Assembly: GCF_900113575.1 (NCBI RefSeq)
Contig: NZ_FOPV01000002.1
Location: forward strand, 62,001-126,000
Source of the DNA: Nitrosospira sp. Nsp14
Lineage (GTDB): Bacteria; Pseudomonadota; Gammaproteobacteria; Burkholderiales; Nitrosomonadaceae
Length of the DNA: 64,000 bases
Direction of reading: 5' to 3'
A model generated the notes under the pieces. It did no database searches and had not been told where the DNA came from. It saw only the letters and a list, made by a program, of their open reading frames with translations. The position numbers and the translations under genes were made by a program. Positions 31,464 through 41,703 of the stretch are shown in pieces (position 1 is the stretch's first letter; each line of letters starts with the position of its first letter).

Positions 31464-32984
31464 TTATTTCGACTTGGCCTGCTCAGCAGCCAGTTCGCGT
31501 AATTCCCTGAGGCGGGCTTCGGCAGTGGAAGCCTCATAAAAATCCGCGTCGCTGTTTCTCAACGCAATCTGCAGTTGTTCAACCGCAGCGGAATAATTGC
31601 CCTGCCGCGAATATACTTCCGCGAGCGCGCGATGCTGCGCCATTAGATTTCCCAACGCTTCGTAGCTTTGAGCCTGTAGCTTATAAAGGCGTACGTCGTT
31701 AGGGGTGAACTGCAGCTGCTGGTTGATGAACTTGATCGCCGCCTCAGCACTTTCATGGCGCAACAGCGCATCGGCGTAGTCGTAGCTGAGGGCGCGGTGC
31801 TGCGGAAATGTTTTCAAAGCCTCTTTATAAATGTCGAAGGCCTCCGCCTTGTCTCCCGCGGCGAGCTTGACGCGAGCCGCGAGTGTTTCAATCATCGCAT
31901 TCGACTGGGAGATTTTGCGTTCAATCCGGATTGCTTTGCCCAAGCGGTGATTCTCCAGCAGCGTTTTATCCGCGCCGTTCGACTCAAGGCTTTTATAAAG
32001 GTTGGTCAGCTCGCTGTCAGCCCGTGTGTAGTCTCCCGCGCGCAACAATGCGTGGATGAGGCCATAGCGTTCCACCGCCTCTTTGCTATAACGTTTCTCT
32101 CGCAAGGTCGAGTCGAAGAACTTTACGGCATCGAGCGGCTTCTCGGTCAAGGCGCGCAGCTTCGCCCGGACCAGCTGGAAGTCCAGGCTGTCTGGAACCT
32201 GCCGATAGGACATGGCTTGTGTCCGGTTTTCTATATCCGCGATACGTTCATGGGTGATCGGGTGCGTACGCAGGTAGGAGGGCGCGCCATTTTCGTGAAA
32301 ACGCGAAGCCTTTTGCAAGCGCTCGAAAAATTCAGTCATCCCCTGCGGGTCAAGTCCCGCGCTCACCAGTATGTTCAGTCCGATACGATCGGCTTCTTTT
32401 TCATGGTCGCGGGTGAAATTGAGCTGCGATTGGATCAGGGCGGCCTGGGAACCAACGAGAACAGCTTGCGCAGCCTGGGGATTGGAACGCGATGCCAGTA
32501 TGGCGAGCGCCATCGCAGCCAGAGACTTGAGCATGTTGTATTTTTGTGCCGCGATAATACGCGCGAGATGCTTCTGGGTAACGTGCGCAATTTCATGCGA
32601 CATCACGCCGGCCAGTTCCGATTCGCTTTGCGATGCCAGGATAAGCCCGCTATTAAAGCCCATGAAGCCGCCCGGCAATGCGAATGCATTAATGGTTGGG
32701 TCGTGCAGAGCGAAAAACTCGAATTCCTGGTCAGGGTGAGCCTCGTTCGATCCCAGAATCAGCTTATTGCCCAGATTGGAGAGGTAGCCCGCTACTTCCG
32801 CGTCGTCCATATAGCTGCGGTCTGCGCGAATTTCCGACATGATTTTAAGGCCGAGCTCTCGTTCCCGGCGAGGTGAGATGGTGGTTTGAGATACGTCGCC
32901 CAGTTCGGGCAGTTCCGCAGCCGGAACTGGTACTGCGAACAGCATGGGCAAAATAGCTATAGCCATCAGCGGGCGCAATTTCAT
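31464..32984 (-). CDS. Periplasmic M48 metalloprotease with TPR domain (BepA-like)
   Basis: A 506-residue exported zinc protease similar in layout to E. coli BepA (YfgC, 487 residues), which maintains outer-membrane proteins such as LptD. The ATG at 32984 begins a signal peptide (MKLRPLMAIAILPML...VPAAELP); a frame extension upstream to 33143 is proline-rich and unlikely. The catalytic HEIAH motif is at residues 130-134 with the third ligand in DHEKEADRIG (about Glu197). INAFALPGGFMGFNSGL before it is diagnostic. The C-terminal 200 residues are TPR-like helical repeats. Confidence 0.92.
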   Translation of the reverse strand: MKLRPLMAIAILPMLFAVPVPAAELPELGDVSQTTISPRRERELGLKIMSEIRADRSYMDDAEVAGYLSNLGNKLILGSNEAHPDQEFEFFALHDPTINAFALPGGFMGFNSGLILASQSESELAGVMSHEIAHVTQKHLARIIAAQKYNMLKSLAAMALAILASRSNPQAAQAVLVGSQAALIQSQLNFTRDHEKEADRIGLNILVSAGLDPQGMTEFFERLQKASRFHENGAPSYLRTHPITHERIADIENRTQAMSYRQVPDSLDFQLVRAKLRALTEKPLDAVKFFDSTLREKRYSKEAVERYGLIHALLRAGDYTRADSELTNLYKSLESNGADKTLLENHRLGKAIRIERKISQSNAMIETLAARVKLAAGDKAEAFDIYKEALKTFPQHRALSYDYADALLRHESAEAAIKFINQQLQFTPNDVRLYKLQAQSYEALGNLMAQHRALAEVYSRQGNYSAAVEQLQIALRNSDADFYEASTAEARLRELRELAAEQAKSK

Positions 32985-33217
32985 GTCGATAAGATGGCGC
33001 TTCGCGGGCGAAGTTCCACTATGCCGAATGGGATTGCCTGGATGGCAACGAGGTGGAGGAATGCACGGTAATCCCGTGAAGATTGGAGCCGAGCGCGGAC
33101 TTGCGACATGAATTGGGAGCGAAGAGAGGGGATTGGTGCACATGTCCCCAGCTCATCATTTAAAGAAGTGACGTTTCTTCTTATACGCTAGCCCGTGCAC
33201 GTACGGATGGACCTGCA

Positions 33218-33688
<471 letters not shown>

Positions 33689-33722
33689 TTAAACGGCAAC
33701 AAGCAGGCTCCGAGCAAGAATA

Positions 33723-35339
33723 CTAAAATTTGTCTTGATACCGCGCCGTGAGCGGGTAGCGCCAATCCTTGCCGAAGCCTCGTGGCGTGATTCGTACGCC
33801 AGGTGGCGACTGGCGGCGCTTGTACTCGTTCTGCCGGACCAACTGGACCACGCGCCGCACATCACCTTCAGCGAAGTTCATATCCAGGATTTCCTCAAGC
33901 GCTATATCATGCTCCACATAAGCTTCCATGATGGCGTCGAGTATGTCGTAAGGCGGCAGACTGTCCTGGTCGGTCTGATCAGGGCGTAACTCGGCGGAGG
34001 GCGCACGGCTGATGACACGCTCCGGTATGACCTTTCCCCACGTGTTGCGATAACGGCAAAGGCGGTACACCATGGTTTTGCTGACGTCCTTCAACACCGC
34101 GAAGCCGCCGGCCATGTCTCCATACAAGGTACAGTAGCCGACAGCCGTCTCCGACTTGTTCCCGGTGGTAAGCACAATGGAGCCGGATCTGTTGGACAGC
34201 GCCATCAACAGAGTGCCGCGTATGCGCGCTTGCAAATTTTCTTCAGTGAGGTCAGGCCCATCGGAAAGGGACCGCCCCGCGCACCCGGTTGCAAGCGTAC
34301 CCTTGAATTCGCCGAAGATCGTGCCGATGGGTAACTCGGTGTAGCGCACCTGCAGTGTTTCAGCTATCTCGCGGGCATCCGTCAAACTGATATCGGCGGT
34401 AAACTGCGATGGCATCATGACTGCTTGCACTCTGTTCGCGCCCAGCGCATCCACGGCAATGGCTAGCGTGAGCGCTGAGTCGACGCCGCCGGATAGCCCC
34501 AGCAACACCCCCGGTATTCTGTTTTTATCGACATAATCCTTGACCCCGAGGCACAGTGCCTTGTAAACACTTGCTTCCAGGACTTCTGACGCTGGAGCCT
34601 CGCCTGCTACAGGTGTTTTATTCTGAAACTCGATCAAACCAAGGCTTTCCACAAACTCGTCGAGTTGATGCGTGAGCTCGCCTTTTTCGTTTATCGCGAA
34701 GGAAGCCCCATCAAATACCAGTTCATCCTGTCCCCCCACCAGATTGACGTAAACTAGGGGAAGCGACGTTTCAGCGATGCGCTGGCGTACAATCTGATGG
34801 CGAAGATCCAGCTTGCGCATATGGTACGGCGAGGAATTCAGTACCAGCAGCACGTCCGCTCCGGCCGCCTTTGTGCACTTGGCCGGGACGGCGTCCCATA
34901 TGTCCTGGCAGATATTGACGCCGAATTTTATGCCTTCCAGTTCAAATACACAGGCATCCGAACCCGCAGTGAAATAACGTTGTTCGTCGAAAACGCCGTC
35001 GTTGGGAAGCAGTTGTTTGAGATAGGTTGCAAGAATTTTTCCATCGCCTAATACCGAGGCTGCATTGTAGAGCTTGTCGCCGATAAGATGGGGATGACCT
35101 ACCAATAGCGTAACGTTACTTGTTTTTCCGGCCAGTTCCGAAAGCGCATCTGCGCATGCGTGACGGAACCCGGCGCGCAATAACAGGTCTTCCGGCGGGT
35201 AGCCGGACAAGGCCAGCTCGGGGAAAACAATCAGGGCCGCCCCCGCATTTCTCGCCCGGTCGACGTAATCGAGTATCTTGCGAATATTTCCGCTCAGGTC
35301 GCCGACTACAAAATTGATCTGAGCAATGGCGAGTTTCAT
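33723..35339 (-). CDS. nadE: Glutamine-dependent NAD+ synthetase
   Basis: A 538-residue two-domain enzyme that amidates nicotinic acid adenine dinucleotide to NAD+. The N-terminal nitrilase-type glutaminase has its triad at Glu41 (FPELALSGYP), Lys108 (YLKQLLPN) and Cys144 (NICQDIWD). The C-terminal synthetase has the PP-loop SGGVDS at about residues 283-288 and the GTLLMALSNRSGS and TTGNKSE segments. The tail FGKDWRYPLTARYQDKF is typical. The P-II gene follows after 166 bases on the same strand, so they may be co-transcribed. Confidence 0.95.
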   Translation of the reverse strand: MKLAIAQINFVVGDLSGNIRKILDYVDRARNAGAALIVFPELALSGYPPEDLLLRAGFRHACADALSELAGKTSNVTLLVGHPHLIGDKLYNAASVLGDGKILATYLKQLLPNDGVFDEQRYFTAGSDACVFELEGIKFGVNICQDIWDAVPAKCTKAAGADVLLVLNSSPYHMRKLDLRHQIVRQRIAETSLPLVYVNLVGGQDELVFDGASFAINEKGELTHQLDEFVESLGLIEFQNKTPVAGEAPASEVLEASVYKALCLGVKDYVDKNRIPGVLLGLSGGVDSALTLAIAVDALGANRVQAVMMPSQFTADISLTDAREIAETLQVRYTELPIGTIFGEFKGTLATGCAGRSLSDGPDLTEENLQARIRGTLLMALSNRSGSIVLTTGNKSETAVGYCTLYGDMAGGFAVLKDVSKTMVYRLCRYRNTWGKVIPERVISRAPSAELRPDQTDQDSLPPYDILDAIMEAYVEHDIALEEILDMNFAEGDVRRVVQLVRQNEYKRRQSPPGVRITPRGFGKDWRYPLTARYQDKF

Positions 35340-35450
35340 GCGCGAGCTGCCTGTTCTATATGTTTGTGATGGCGATCTGGCAGATAATACCAGAACGGTT
35401 CATCTTTAGCGGCCACGCGTCCGTTGCGCTAAGCGGGCGCTACACCTTCC

Positions 35451-36611
35451 ATGATTTCAGCTATTGCGGTAAGGATAATCGATTCCCTTGAGGAAGTTTC
35501 CGCGTCCGAGTGGAATGCGCTGGCGGGCGACAACCCGTTCCTGCGGCATGAATTCCTGTCGGCCATGCACGAGAGCGGTTGCGCCTCAAAAGAAACCGGA
35601 TGGGCGCCCCAATTTGTTACCTTGTGGGAAGGAAGCGCCCTTCGCGGGGCCATGCCCCTCTACGTGAAAAGCCATTCATATGGCGAGTATGTGTTTGACT
35701 GGGCCTGGGCCAACGCATACCACCGTCACGGTTATCGCTATTATCCCAAGTTGCTGAGCGCGGTGCCTTTCAGCCCGGTAACGGGGCGACGTTTGCTCGC
35801 CGAGCAGCCGGAGCATCGTGCCATGCTTCTCGACACGCTACTGAAAATGGTGAAACAGGAAAACGCAGAGACGGCCGTTTCGTCTTTTCATTGCCTATTT
35901 CCTTCAGAGCATGAAGCGCAGGAAATGGAGGCTGCAGGACTGATATTGCGGTATGGGATCCAGTTCCACTGGCGAAATGCGGCTGACGGGGGGTACGAAA
36001 GCTTCGAGGCATACCTGAAGGAAATGAGTCATGACAAACGCAAGAAAATCCGACAGGAGCGTAATAAAGTTCATTCCGCCGGAATTCGCTTTCAATGGCT
36101 ATCAGGTTATCAGGCCACGAATGCTCACTGGCAGTTCTTTGTTGACTGCTACAATAAAACCTACCACGATCATGGTTCCCTGCCGTACCTCAATCTGGAA
36201 TTCTTCACCCGGCTGGGTAAGAGCATGCCGGAGAATGTCTTGCTGATTCTGGCGTTGCAGGACGGCAAGCCAGTTGCGGCGTCCTTCTGTTTACATAATG
36301 GTCGGACGCTGTATGGGCGGTACTGGGGCGCGATGCAATATATTCCAGGATTGCATTTCGAAACCTGCTACTACCAGGCAATCGAGTACTGTATCGCGAA
36401 CGGCGTCGCATTATTCGAAGGCGGCGCCCAGGGCGAGCATAAGCTTGCCCGCGGCTTTCTTCCCGTTCGTACCTGGTCGGCGCACTGGCTTGCGCATCCG
36501 GAATTCGCCTCGGCCATCCGCCAGCATGTGGAGCGGGAAGCGCAGGGTATCGATCGCTATCTGGATGAGTTGAATGACAATTCACCCTTCAGGAAGGATA
36601 TAAGCAAATGA
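35451..36611 (+). CDS. GNAT-fold acyltransferase of the DUF482 type
   Basis: A 386-residue cytoplasmic protein of the peptidogalycan-biosynthesis/DUF482 kind, related to FemAB-type acyltransferases. Landmarks are NPFLRHEFLSAMHESG near residues 27-42, YVKSHSYGEYVFDWAWANAY near 66-85, AVPFSPVTGRRLL near 103-115, SHDKRKKIRQERNKV near 193-207 and LFEGGAQGEHKLARGFLP near 322-340. The substrate is unknown. It is divergent from nadE and runs with the Nudix gene 77 bases downstream. Confidence 0.85.
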   Translation: MISAIAVRIIDSLEEVSASEWNALAGDNPFLRHEFLSAMHESGCASKETGWAPQFVTLWEGSALRGAMPLYVKSHSYGEYVFDWAWANAYHRHGYRYYPKLLSAVPFSPVTGRRLLAEQPEHRAMLLDTLLKMVKQENAETAVSSFHCLFPSEHEAQEMEAAGLILRYGIQFHWRNAADGGYESFEAYLKEMSHDKRKKIRQERNKVHSAGIRFQWLSGYQATNAHWQFFVDCYNKTYHDHGSLPYLNLEFFTRLGKSMPENVLLILALQDGKPVAASFCLHNGRTLYGRYWGAMQYIPGLHFETCYYQAIEYCIANGVALFEGGAQGEHKLARGFLPVRTWSAHWLAHPEFASAIRQHVEREAQGIDRYLDELNDNSPFRKDISK

Positions 36612-36688
36612 TCAGGTTCTCCACTGCGCCGACGGCAAGTGCGCGTCAAGCGAAAATCGATTCACTTACTTAGCCACAAACACGCTCC

Positions 36689-37231
36689 ATGAATTATTGC
36701 AGTCTTTGCGGCACCCGGGTTGAGTTGCGTATTCCTGAAGGCGATACGCTGCCGCGTTATGTCTGTACCGCATGCGGGATTATCCATTATCAAAATCCCA
36801 AGATCGTCGTGGGCTGTATCCCTGAGTGGGAGGACAAGATATTGTTGTGCCTGCGGGCCATTGAGCCGCGTCACGGCTTGTGGACGTTACCCGCCGGTTT
36901 CATGGAAAATGCCGAGACCTTGGCGCAGGGGGCAGAACGCGAAACGCTGGAAGAAGCGAACGCCCGGGTGGAGATAGGGAACCTGTACTCCATTTATAAT
37001 CTGCCTCACATCGACCAGGTGCATGTGCTGTTTCGCGCGCGCCTGCTCGACCTGGATTTCAAACCGGGAATCGAAAGCCTGGACGTCCGGCTTTTCTCCG
37101 AAATAGAGATCCCATGGGATGCGCTGGCTTTCCGCGTCATCCGCGAGCCCCTGAAGCGTTACTTTGAGGAGCGGCGCCAGGGAAAACTGGGGTTTCACAT
37201 GGAGACCATAGACGACGTGCGCAGGAAATAA
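36689..37231 (+). CDS. Nudix hydrolase with N-terminal zinc ribbon
   Basis: A 180-residue Nudix protein. The N-terminal zinc ribbon uses Cys4, Cys7, Cys26 and Cys29. The Nudix box runs from GFMENAETLAQGAERETLEEA near residues 71-91, with the REx2EE core intact; the usual glycine after EE is an asparagine, as I recall is common in this subgroup. Members hydrolyse nucleoside-diphosphate-linked substrates such as NADH or ADP-ribose. The true substrate here is open. It faces the convergent ABC permease 26 bases away. Confidence 0.9.
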   Translation: MNYCSLCGTRVELRIPEGDTLPRYVCTACGIIHYQNPKIVVGCIPEWEDKILLCLRAIEPRHGLWTLPAGFMENAETLAQGAERETLEEANARVEIGNLYSIYNLPHIDQVHVLFRARLLDLDFKPGIESLDVRLFSEIEIPWDALAFRVIREPLKRYFEERRQGKLGFHMETIDDVRRK

Positions 37232-37257
37232 ACATTGTTGTTATGCGCTTTCCGCGT

Positions 37258-38424
37258 TTAAGCTGCCCGCAGAGCATCGACAATAGCTAGACGCGAAGCC
37301 TTCGCAGCGGGCAGGAAGCCGCCGGCAAAGCCCATTATCAGCGCAAAACCGAAGGACTTGAAAATAATTTCCGCATTCAGGGTAAAGCTGAACGCAAGTT
37401 CCGAGAACGATTGCCAGTTCATGGTGGAAATGGTCAATAGTTGCATGAACGACGCCAGTATCAAGCCGGTAATCCCCCCAGCGGCGCCCAGCATTAACGC
37501 CTCTACAAGAAAAGCGGAAAGGATATTGTTACGCCGGAACCCGAGCGCGCGCAGTGTGCCGATTTCGGTGGTCCGATTGGCGACCGAGGCATACATGGTG
37601 ATCATTGCGCCAATAATCGCGCCAACAGAAAATATGATCGAAAGTATCATCCCGAGGTAGCGAATGAAGTTTGCCAGCAGCTGGGACTGCTCGGCGTAGA
37701 AAACGCTCTCCTGCTTGGCTTCGACCGTGAGACGGGGGTCATTCTCAAGGCGCGCCTTGAGTTCCGGGAACATAGCCGGGTCATTCAGCTTCAATATCAC
37801 GGAGGAATATACCGGCCGGCGGAACGCCTGCATCAGCTGATCTACGTCTCCCCATATTTCAGAATCAAAGCCGGTTTTGCCCGCATCCATGACGCCGACG
37901 ACGGTCCATTCACGCTGCCCGAAGCGTAATGTTTCACCTACGCCTGCCCCGGTATAACGTTCCGCCACGCTTTTTCCAGCGATGATTTCCGTGGACCCGG
38001 GACGGAACATTCGCCCTTCCGCAATATGGACCTGCGGGCGCAGCTCGATCCCTTTCTGCCCGACGCCCCGTATCAATACATTGGACGCCTTATCTGAGCC
38101 GCGTTTGGGGAGCGAAATCAGAACGATGGTTTCCTTGGAGGCGAGCCGTGTACCCGTCACTCCATAAGCGACCTCTGGCTGATTTTCCACGATGGCTGCT
38201 TGTTCACGATCTACCTGACTCTGCACTTCGGTGCCGGCCGAGCGCCGGGTGACAACGACATTGTCCGGTGAACCTGTTTCCACCAGTGTCTTTCGCAGAC
38301 CCTCTTCCAGCATCAGCACCGTCGCGAACACAAAAACCACAAGGGCCATGCCTCCCGCAGTGAGAACCGTGGTGAGTTTGCGCGCGGCCAGGTTACGCAA
38401 CGTATATGAAAGCGGGATCGACAT
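37258..38424 (-). CDS. FtsX/MacB-like ABC permease (second exporter, copy 2)
   Basis: A 388-residue permease with an N-terminal helix (AARKLTTVLTAGGMALVVFVFATVLML), a periplasmic domain and three C-terminal helices; the VANRTTEIGTLRALGFRRNNIL segment near residue 290 is the FtsX/MacB coupling motif. It follows the other permease by 10 bases and is the last gene of a four-gene minus-strand operon with an adaptor and an ATPase. The layout resembles DevBCA/HlyD-type tripartite exporters for lipids or glycolipids; the cargo is unknown. Confidence 0.9.
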   Translation of the reverse strand: MSIPLSYTLRNLAARKLTTVLTAGGMALVVFVFATVLMLEEGLRKTLVETGSPDNVVVTRRSAGTEVQSQVDREQAAIVENQPEVAYGVTGTRLASKETIVLISLPKRGSDKASNVLIRGVGQKGIELRPQVHIAEGRMFRPGSTEIIAGKSVAERYTGAGVGETLRFGQREWTVVGVMDAGKTGFDSEIWGDVDQLMQAFRRPVYSSVILKLNDPAMFPELKARLENDPRLTVEAKQESVFYAEQSQLLANFIRYLGMILSIIFSVGAIIGAMITMYASVANRTTEIGTLRALGFRRNNILSAFLVEALMLGAAGGITGLILASFMQLLTISTMNWQSFSELAFSFTLNAEIIFKSFGFALIMGFAGGFLPAAKASRLAIVDALRAA

Positions 38425-38434
38425 GTCCGTTGAT

Positions 38435-39592
38435 CTAGCCGATGCTGCGCAGCCCCTCGACGATAGATACGCGCGCTACGCGCGTGGCGGGTAGTGCCGC
38501 TGCTGCCAGTCCGACGGCAGTAGCGGCGGCTATTTGCATGTAAACTGTATCCAGCGATACGCCGAAAACTGGGAACAACGTGCCCATCTGCTTGCTGAAC
38601 CGATCGGCCACGGGGAAAGTGAGCGCGATTCCTATCAGTCCTCCGGCGAGCGAGATCACTATCGATTCGCCATAGATCAGGCCCGTAAGAAAACGCGGGC
38701 CAAATCCGAGTGCCTTAAGCGTGGCATACTCACTGATGCGTTCACGAGCCGTCATTGCCATGGTATTGGCCATCACCGCCAGGATGATGAATATCACCAC
38801 GAAGGAGACGATGCGGATCGCAACCACGATCGCTTCGGTCATTGACACAAAGCCCAGCTGAAACGCTTTCTCTGTTTCAGTAAGGGTTTCCGCAAGCGAG
38901 TTCCTGAACATCGCATCCACCTCGGTCGATATTTCAGCGGCTCTGTCGGGATCCGCAATCTGAATTACATATACGCCTACCCAGTCGGTTCGGCGGGCCG
39001 CTGCTTTTTTCATCGTTTCATTGAGATAATCCCAATGAAAGAAGAACTGCGAAGTATCGGTTCCCGCTTCCGCCCCATCATAGATGGCGCGGACCGTAAA
39101 GCTCCAGGCACCAGGATAGATCGTTCCGCGCAAGGGAATAGTGTCGCCTACTTTGAAGCCATAGGTGGTGGCGAGCTTCCGTCCGATAACGCAGCCTTTG
39201 CGGTCTGTCCGGAATGCCTTCATATCCCCCGGGGGGATAAGATACTCCGGATAAAGTTCGAAATATGTTTTCGGATCTATGGCGAATTGGGGAAAAAAGT
39301 TTTTCTCCGTGACGTAGACGCCGCCAAACCAGCTTGCATGGCTGATGCCTGTGACACCCGAAATTCGGCGTATTCGCTCCTGATAATTGATCGGCAGCGG
39401 AAACACCAGCGAAATCGAATTCCTCGTCACCAGTCTCGTGGAGGAGGCGCCTTCCGCACCTGCGTACCACGCGTCCACTACGGTGCGCAACAGCCCGAAC
39501 GCGAGTATCGCCACCACCAGGCCCAGGACGGTCAAGCCGGTGCGTAACTTGTGACGCAAGGTATTCCTTAATATAAGCTTTAGAAAATGCAT
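38435..39592 (-). CDS. FtsX/MacB-like ABC permease (second exporter, copy 1)
   Basis: A 385-residue permease homologous in layout to its downstream neighbour: N-terminal helix after RNTLRHKLRTGLTVLGLVVAILAFG, periplasmic domain, three C-terminal helices with ARERISEYATLKALGFGPRF as the coupling segment. I chose the ATG at 39592; a TTG three codons upstream is unlikely. The pair presumably forms a heterodimer. The ATPase gene ends 67 bases upstream. Confidence 0.9.
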   Translation of the reverse strand: MHFLKLILRNTLRHKLRTGLTVLGLVVAILAFGLLRTVVDAWYAGAEGASSTRLVTRNSISLVFPLPINYQERIRRISGVTGISHASWFGGVYVTEKNFFPQFAIDPKTYFELYPEYLIPPGDMKAFRTDRKGCVIGRKLATTYGFKVGDTIPLRGTIYPGAWSFTVRAIYDGAEAGTDTSQFFFHWDYLNETMKKAAARRTDWVGVYVIQIADPDRAAEISTEVDAMFRNSLAETLTETEKAFQLGFVSMTEAIVVAIRIVSFVVIFIILAVMANTMAMTARERISEYATLKALGFGPRFLTGLIYGESIVISLAGGLIGIALTFPVADRFSKQMGTLFPVFGVSLDTVYMQIAAATAVGLAAAALPATRVARVSIVEGLRSIG

Positions 39593-39659
39593 TTCCGGCA
39601 ACCATCATCGCAGCACATCGCTGCAAGAAGAGGCTTAAGAAGAAAGATAAGGCGATTTC

Positions 39660-40355
39660 TTAATGCTCTAGCGTCACATCCAGCTCGCCTTTATCCAGGT
39701 GACGAATTAGATGGGCTGATCGCGCGGCATGCGGGTCGTGAGTGACCATGATGATTGTTTTGCCCATCTCGCTGTTCAGGCGACCCAGCATGGCGAGAAT
39801 ATCGTCCGCGGATGCGCGGTCAAGGTCGCCCGTGGGTTCGTCCGCAACCAGCAAAACCGGATCGGTTATGAAGGCGCGAGCAATGGCGACCCGTTGCTGC
39901 TGACCGCCGGAAAGTTCCGAAGGATAATGCTCCATACGGTCTGTCAGCCCAACCATCGACAATGCCAGTTCGACGCGCTCCCGTCTTTGAGTGCGCGGAA
40001 GCCGGGTTAACAACAGAGGCAGTTCGATATTTTCAAACGCAGTCAGCACAGGCATCAGATTGTAAAACTGGAAAATGAAGCCGACGTTCGCAGCCCGCCA
40101 GTCCGCCAGTTCGCGTTCGGAGAGTGTTGCGATATCGGTTCCGTTCACCCTCAGCGATCCGCTATCGGGCTTGTCGATGCCGGCAATCAGGTTGAGCAGC
40201 GTGCTTTTGCCAGACCCGGAAGGACCCATCAAGGCTATAAATTCACCCGTCCTGATGTCAAAAGAAATATTGGTCAATACCGGCACCACTTGTCCGCCGC
40301 GGCGGTAGGATTTGGTCAAGTGTCTGATCTCGACGATGGGGGAAAGCGCGTCCAT
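39660..40355 (-). CDS. ABC transporter ATP-binding protein (LolD/MacB group)
   Basis: A 231-residue ATPase with Walker [10 protein letters not shown] near residues 43-51, signature [11 protein letters not shown] near 148-158, Walker [12 protein letters not shown] near 168-178, and the MVTHDPHAA switch region. It drives the second FtsX-type exporter and sits 16 bases after the adaptor gene. Confidence 0.93.
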   Translation of the reverse strand: MDALSPIVEIRHLTKSYRRGGQVVPVLTNISFDIRTGEFIALMGPSGSGKSTLLNLIAGIDKPDSGSLRVNGTDIATLSERELADWRAANVGFIFQFYNLMPVLTAFENIELPLLLTRLPRTQRRERVELALSMVGLTDRMEHYPSELSGGQQQRVAIARAFITDPVLLVADEPTGDLDRASADDILAMLGRLNSEMGKTIIMVTHDPHAARSAHLIRHLDKGELDVTLEH

Positions 40356-40371
40356 TTTCGGCCAAATACCG

Positions 40372-41589
40372 CTATTTCACTGCGGTCCTGACGTTATCTC
40401 CGCTGTCGAGATTGCTCGGGGGCCGCAGTATGACCTTCTCGCCGGCTGTGGCGCCATTCCGAACCTCCACCATATCACCAATTTTCTCACCAGTCTCGAT
40501 GGCGGTTTCCACGGCTTTTCCTTCCTTCATGATAAAGACTACGTTCTCTCCATTCCGCTGGACGATGGCGTCCGGATGCACCACCGTGCGTGAACTCCGG
40601 TGCTCAGGAGGCATTTCCTTTTCCAGAAAGGCGATTTTTGCGCTCATTTCCGGTAGCACCTGCGGGTCGTGGTCAATGAACTTTATTTTTACCAGGACTG
40701 TAGCTTTGGCCCGGTCAACCGTTGGGACAATCCGTTGCACGAGGCCGCGCAAGCGCAAGTCAGGGAGTGCATCCAGCTGAATTTCACAGGGCTGCTCAAG
40801 CTTCACTTTGGGAAGGTTGGATTCGGATACGTCGGCTTCCACTTCAAGCGTATCCATGTCCGCCATCGTTACAACTGCTCCCTTTGCATCGAGGGCAGAA
40901 GAAAAGGGGGTGATCACATCACCGACGTTCGCATTCTTGGTCAGCACGACGCCGTCAAATGGAGCGCGAATCAGCGTTTGTTCCACCGCTATCTGCGCTG
41001 CGCGATAGTTTGCCTCGGTGACATTGATTGACGCCTGATAGGCGAGGATTGCTGCTTGTGCCTTATGGTAACGGGCAGTAAGCGTGTCATACGCGGATTG
41101 TGAAATAAAGCCCTTTGCGAGCAGTTCGCCGTTGCGGTCGAATACCGCCTGCGCCTCGACCAGTTCGGCCTGCGCCTGCTGCAGGTTTGCCTTGGCGAGC
41201 GCTACATTAGCGGCCGCCTGTTCCATCGTCGCGCTGACATCAGCGTTCTCAATCCGAGCGACAATCTCGCCTTTTTTCACCCGGCTGCCTTCTGTAACGC
41301 CGAGCCACTCGACTCGTCCGGTCGCCTTGGATGCTACCGCTGCCTTGCGCTGCGCCACTACATAACCGGTCGCGTTGAGTAAGGTGAAGGATTGCGAGGG
41401 GTAGGCAGTGGTAACAGTCGCTGACTCCACCTCAACTATGGCGCTGCTGCGGAAGTAGAAAAGCGCGAGCAGTCCAATGGCAGCAGCGATTGCCAACGCA
41501 GCCAGCAGGCGCGGTGGTCGCTTACCTGGGGCGACGCCAGCAGCACCGGTACGGTCGATTTTTAGCTTGGAGAGGTCTTCTGTAGCCAC
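40372..41589 (-). CDS. HlyD/RND-type periplasmic adaptor subunit
   Basis: An adaptor of about 405 residues: N-terminal helix (RLLAALAIAAAIGLLALFYF), a lipoyl half (GRVEWLGVTEGSRVKKGEIVARIENADV), a long coiled hairpin rich in Ala/Gln, the second lipoyl half (LIRAPFDGVVLTKNANVGDVI) and beta-barrel domains. No ATG lies near; the GTG at 41589 gives a short cytosolic tail before the helix, while a TTG at 41676 would add 29 residues. First gene of the four-gene exporter operon. Confidence 0.85.
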   Translation of the reverse strand: MATEDLSKLKIDRTGAAGVAPGKRPPRLLAALAIAAAIGLLALFYFRSSAIVEVESATVTTAYPSQSFTLLNATGYVVAQRKAAVASKATGRVEWLGVTEGSRVKKGEIVARIENADVSATMEQAAANVALAKANLQQAQAELVEAQAVFDRNGELLAKGFISQSAYDTLTARYHKAQAAILAYQASINVTEANYRAAQIAVEQTLIRAPFDGVVLTKNANVGDVITPFSSALDAKGAVVTMADMDTLEVEADVSESNLPKVKLEQPCEIQLDALPDLRLRGLVQRIVPTVDRAKATVLVKIKFIDHDPQVLPEMSAKIAFLEKEMPPEHRSSRTVVHPDAIVQRNGENVVFIMKEGKAVETAIETGEKIGDMVEVRNGATAGEKVILRPPSNLDSGDNVRTAVK

Positions 41590-41703
41590 GGCGGGAATAT
41601 AACGTAACTTATCTCCGCGATTATGGCGTAGAAGCGGCGCGACGGCTATCGACCCCCTCCGGAAGGCGGGGGGCAAATTCCGTGCGGGGTGCGTACGAGA
41701 TGT

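Noticed and set aside
31755-32876. 373-codon plus-strand open frame
   Set aside because: Opposite the M48 protease, whose HEIAH motif and signal peptide are unmistakable.
33166-33186. AAGAAG...CTTCTT hairpin after the P-II gene as a terminator
   Set aside because: Stem is short and AT-rich with no clear T-run in the reading direction of the P-II gene.
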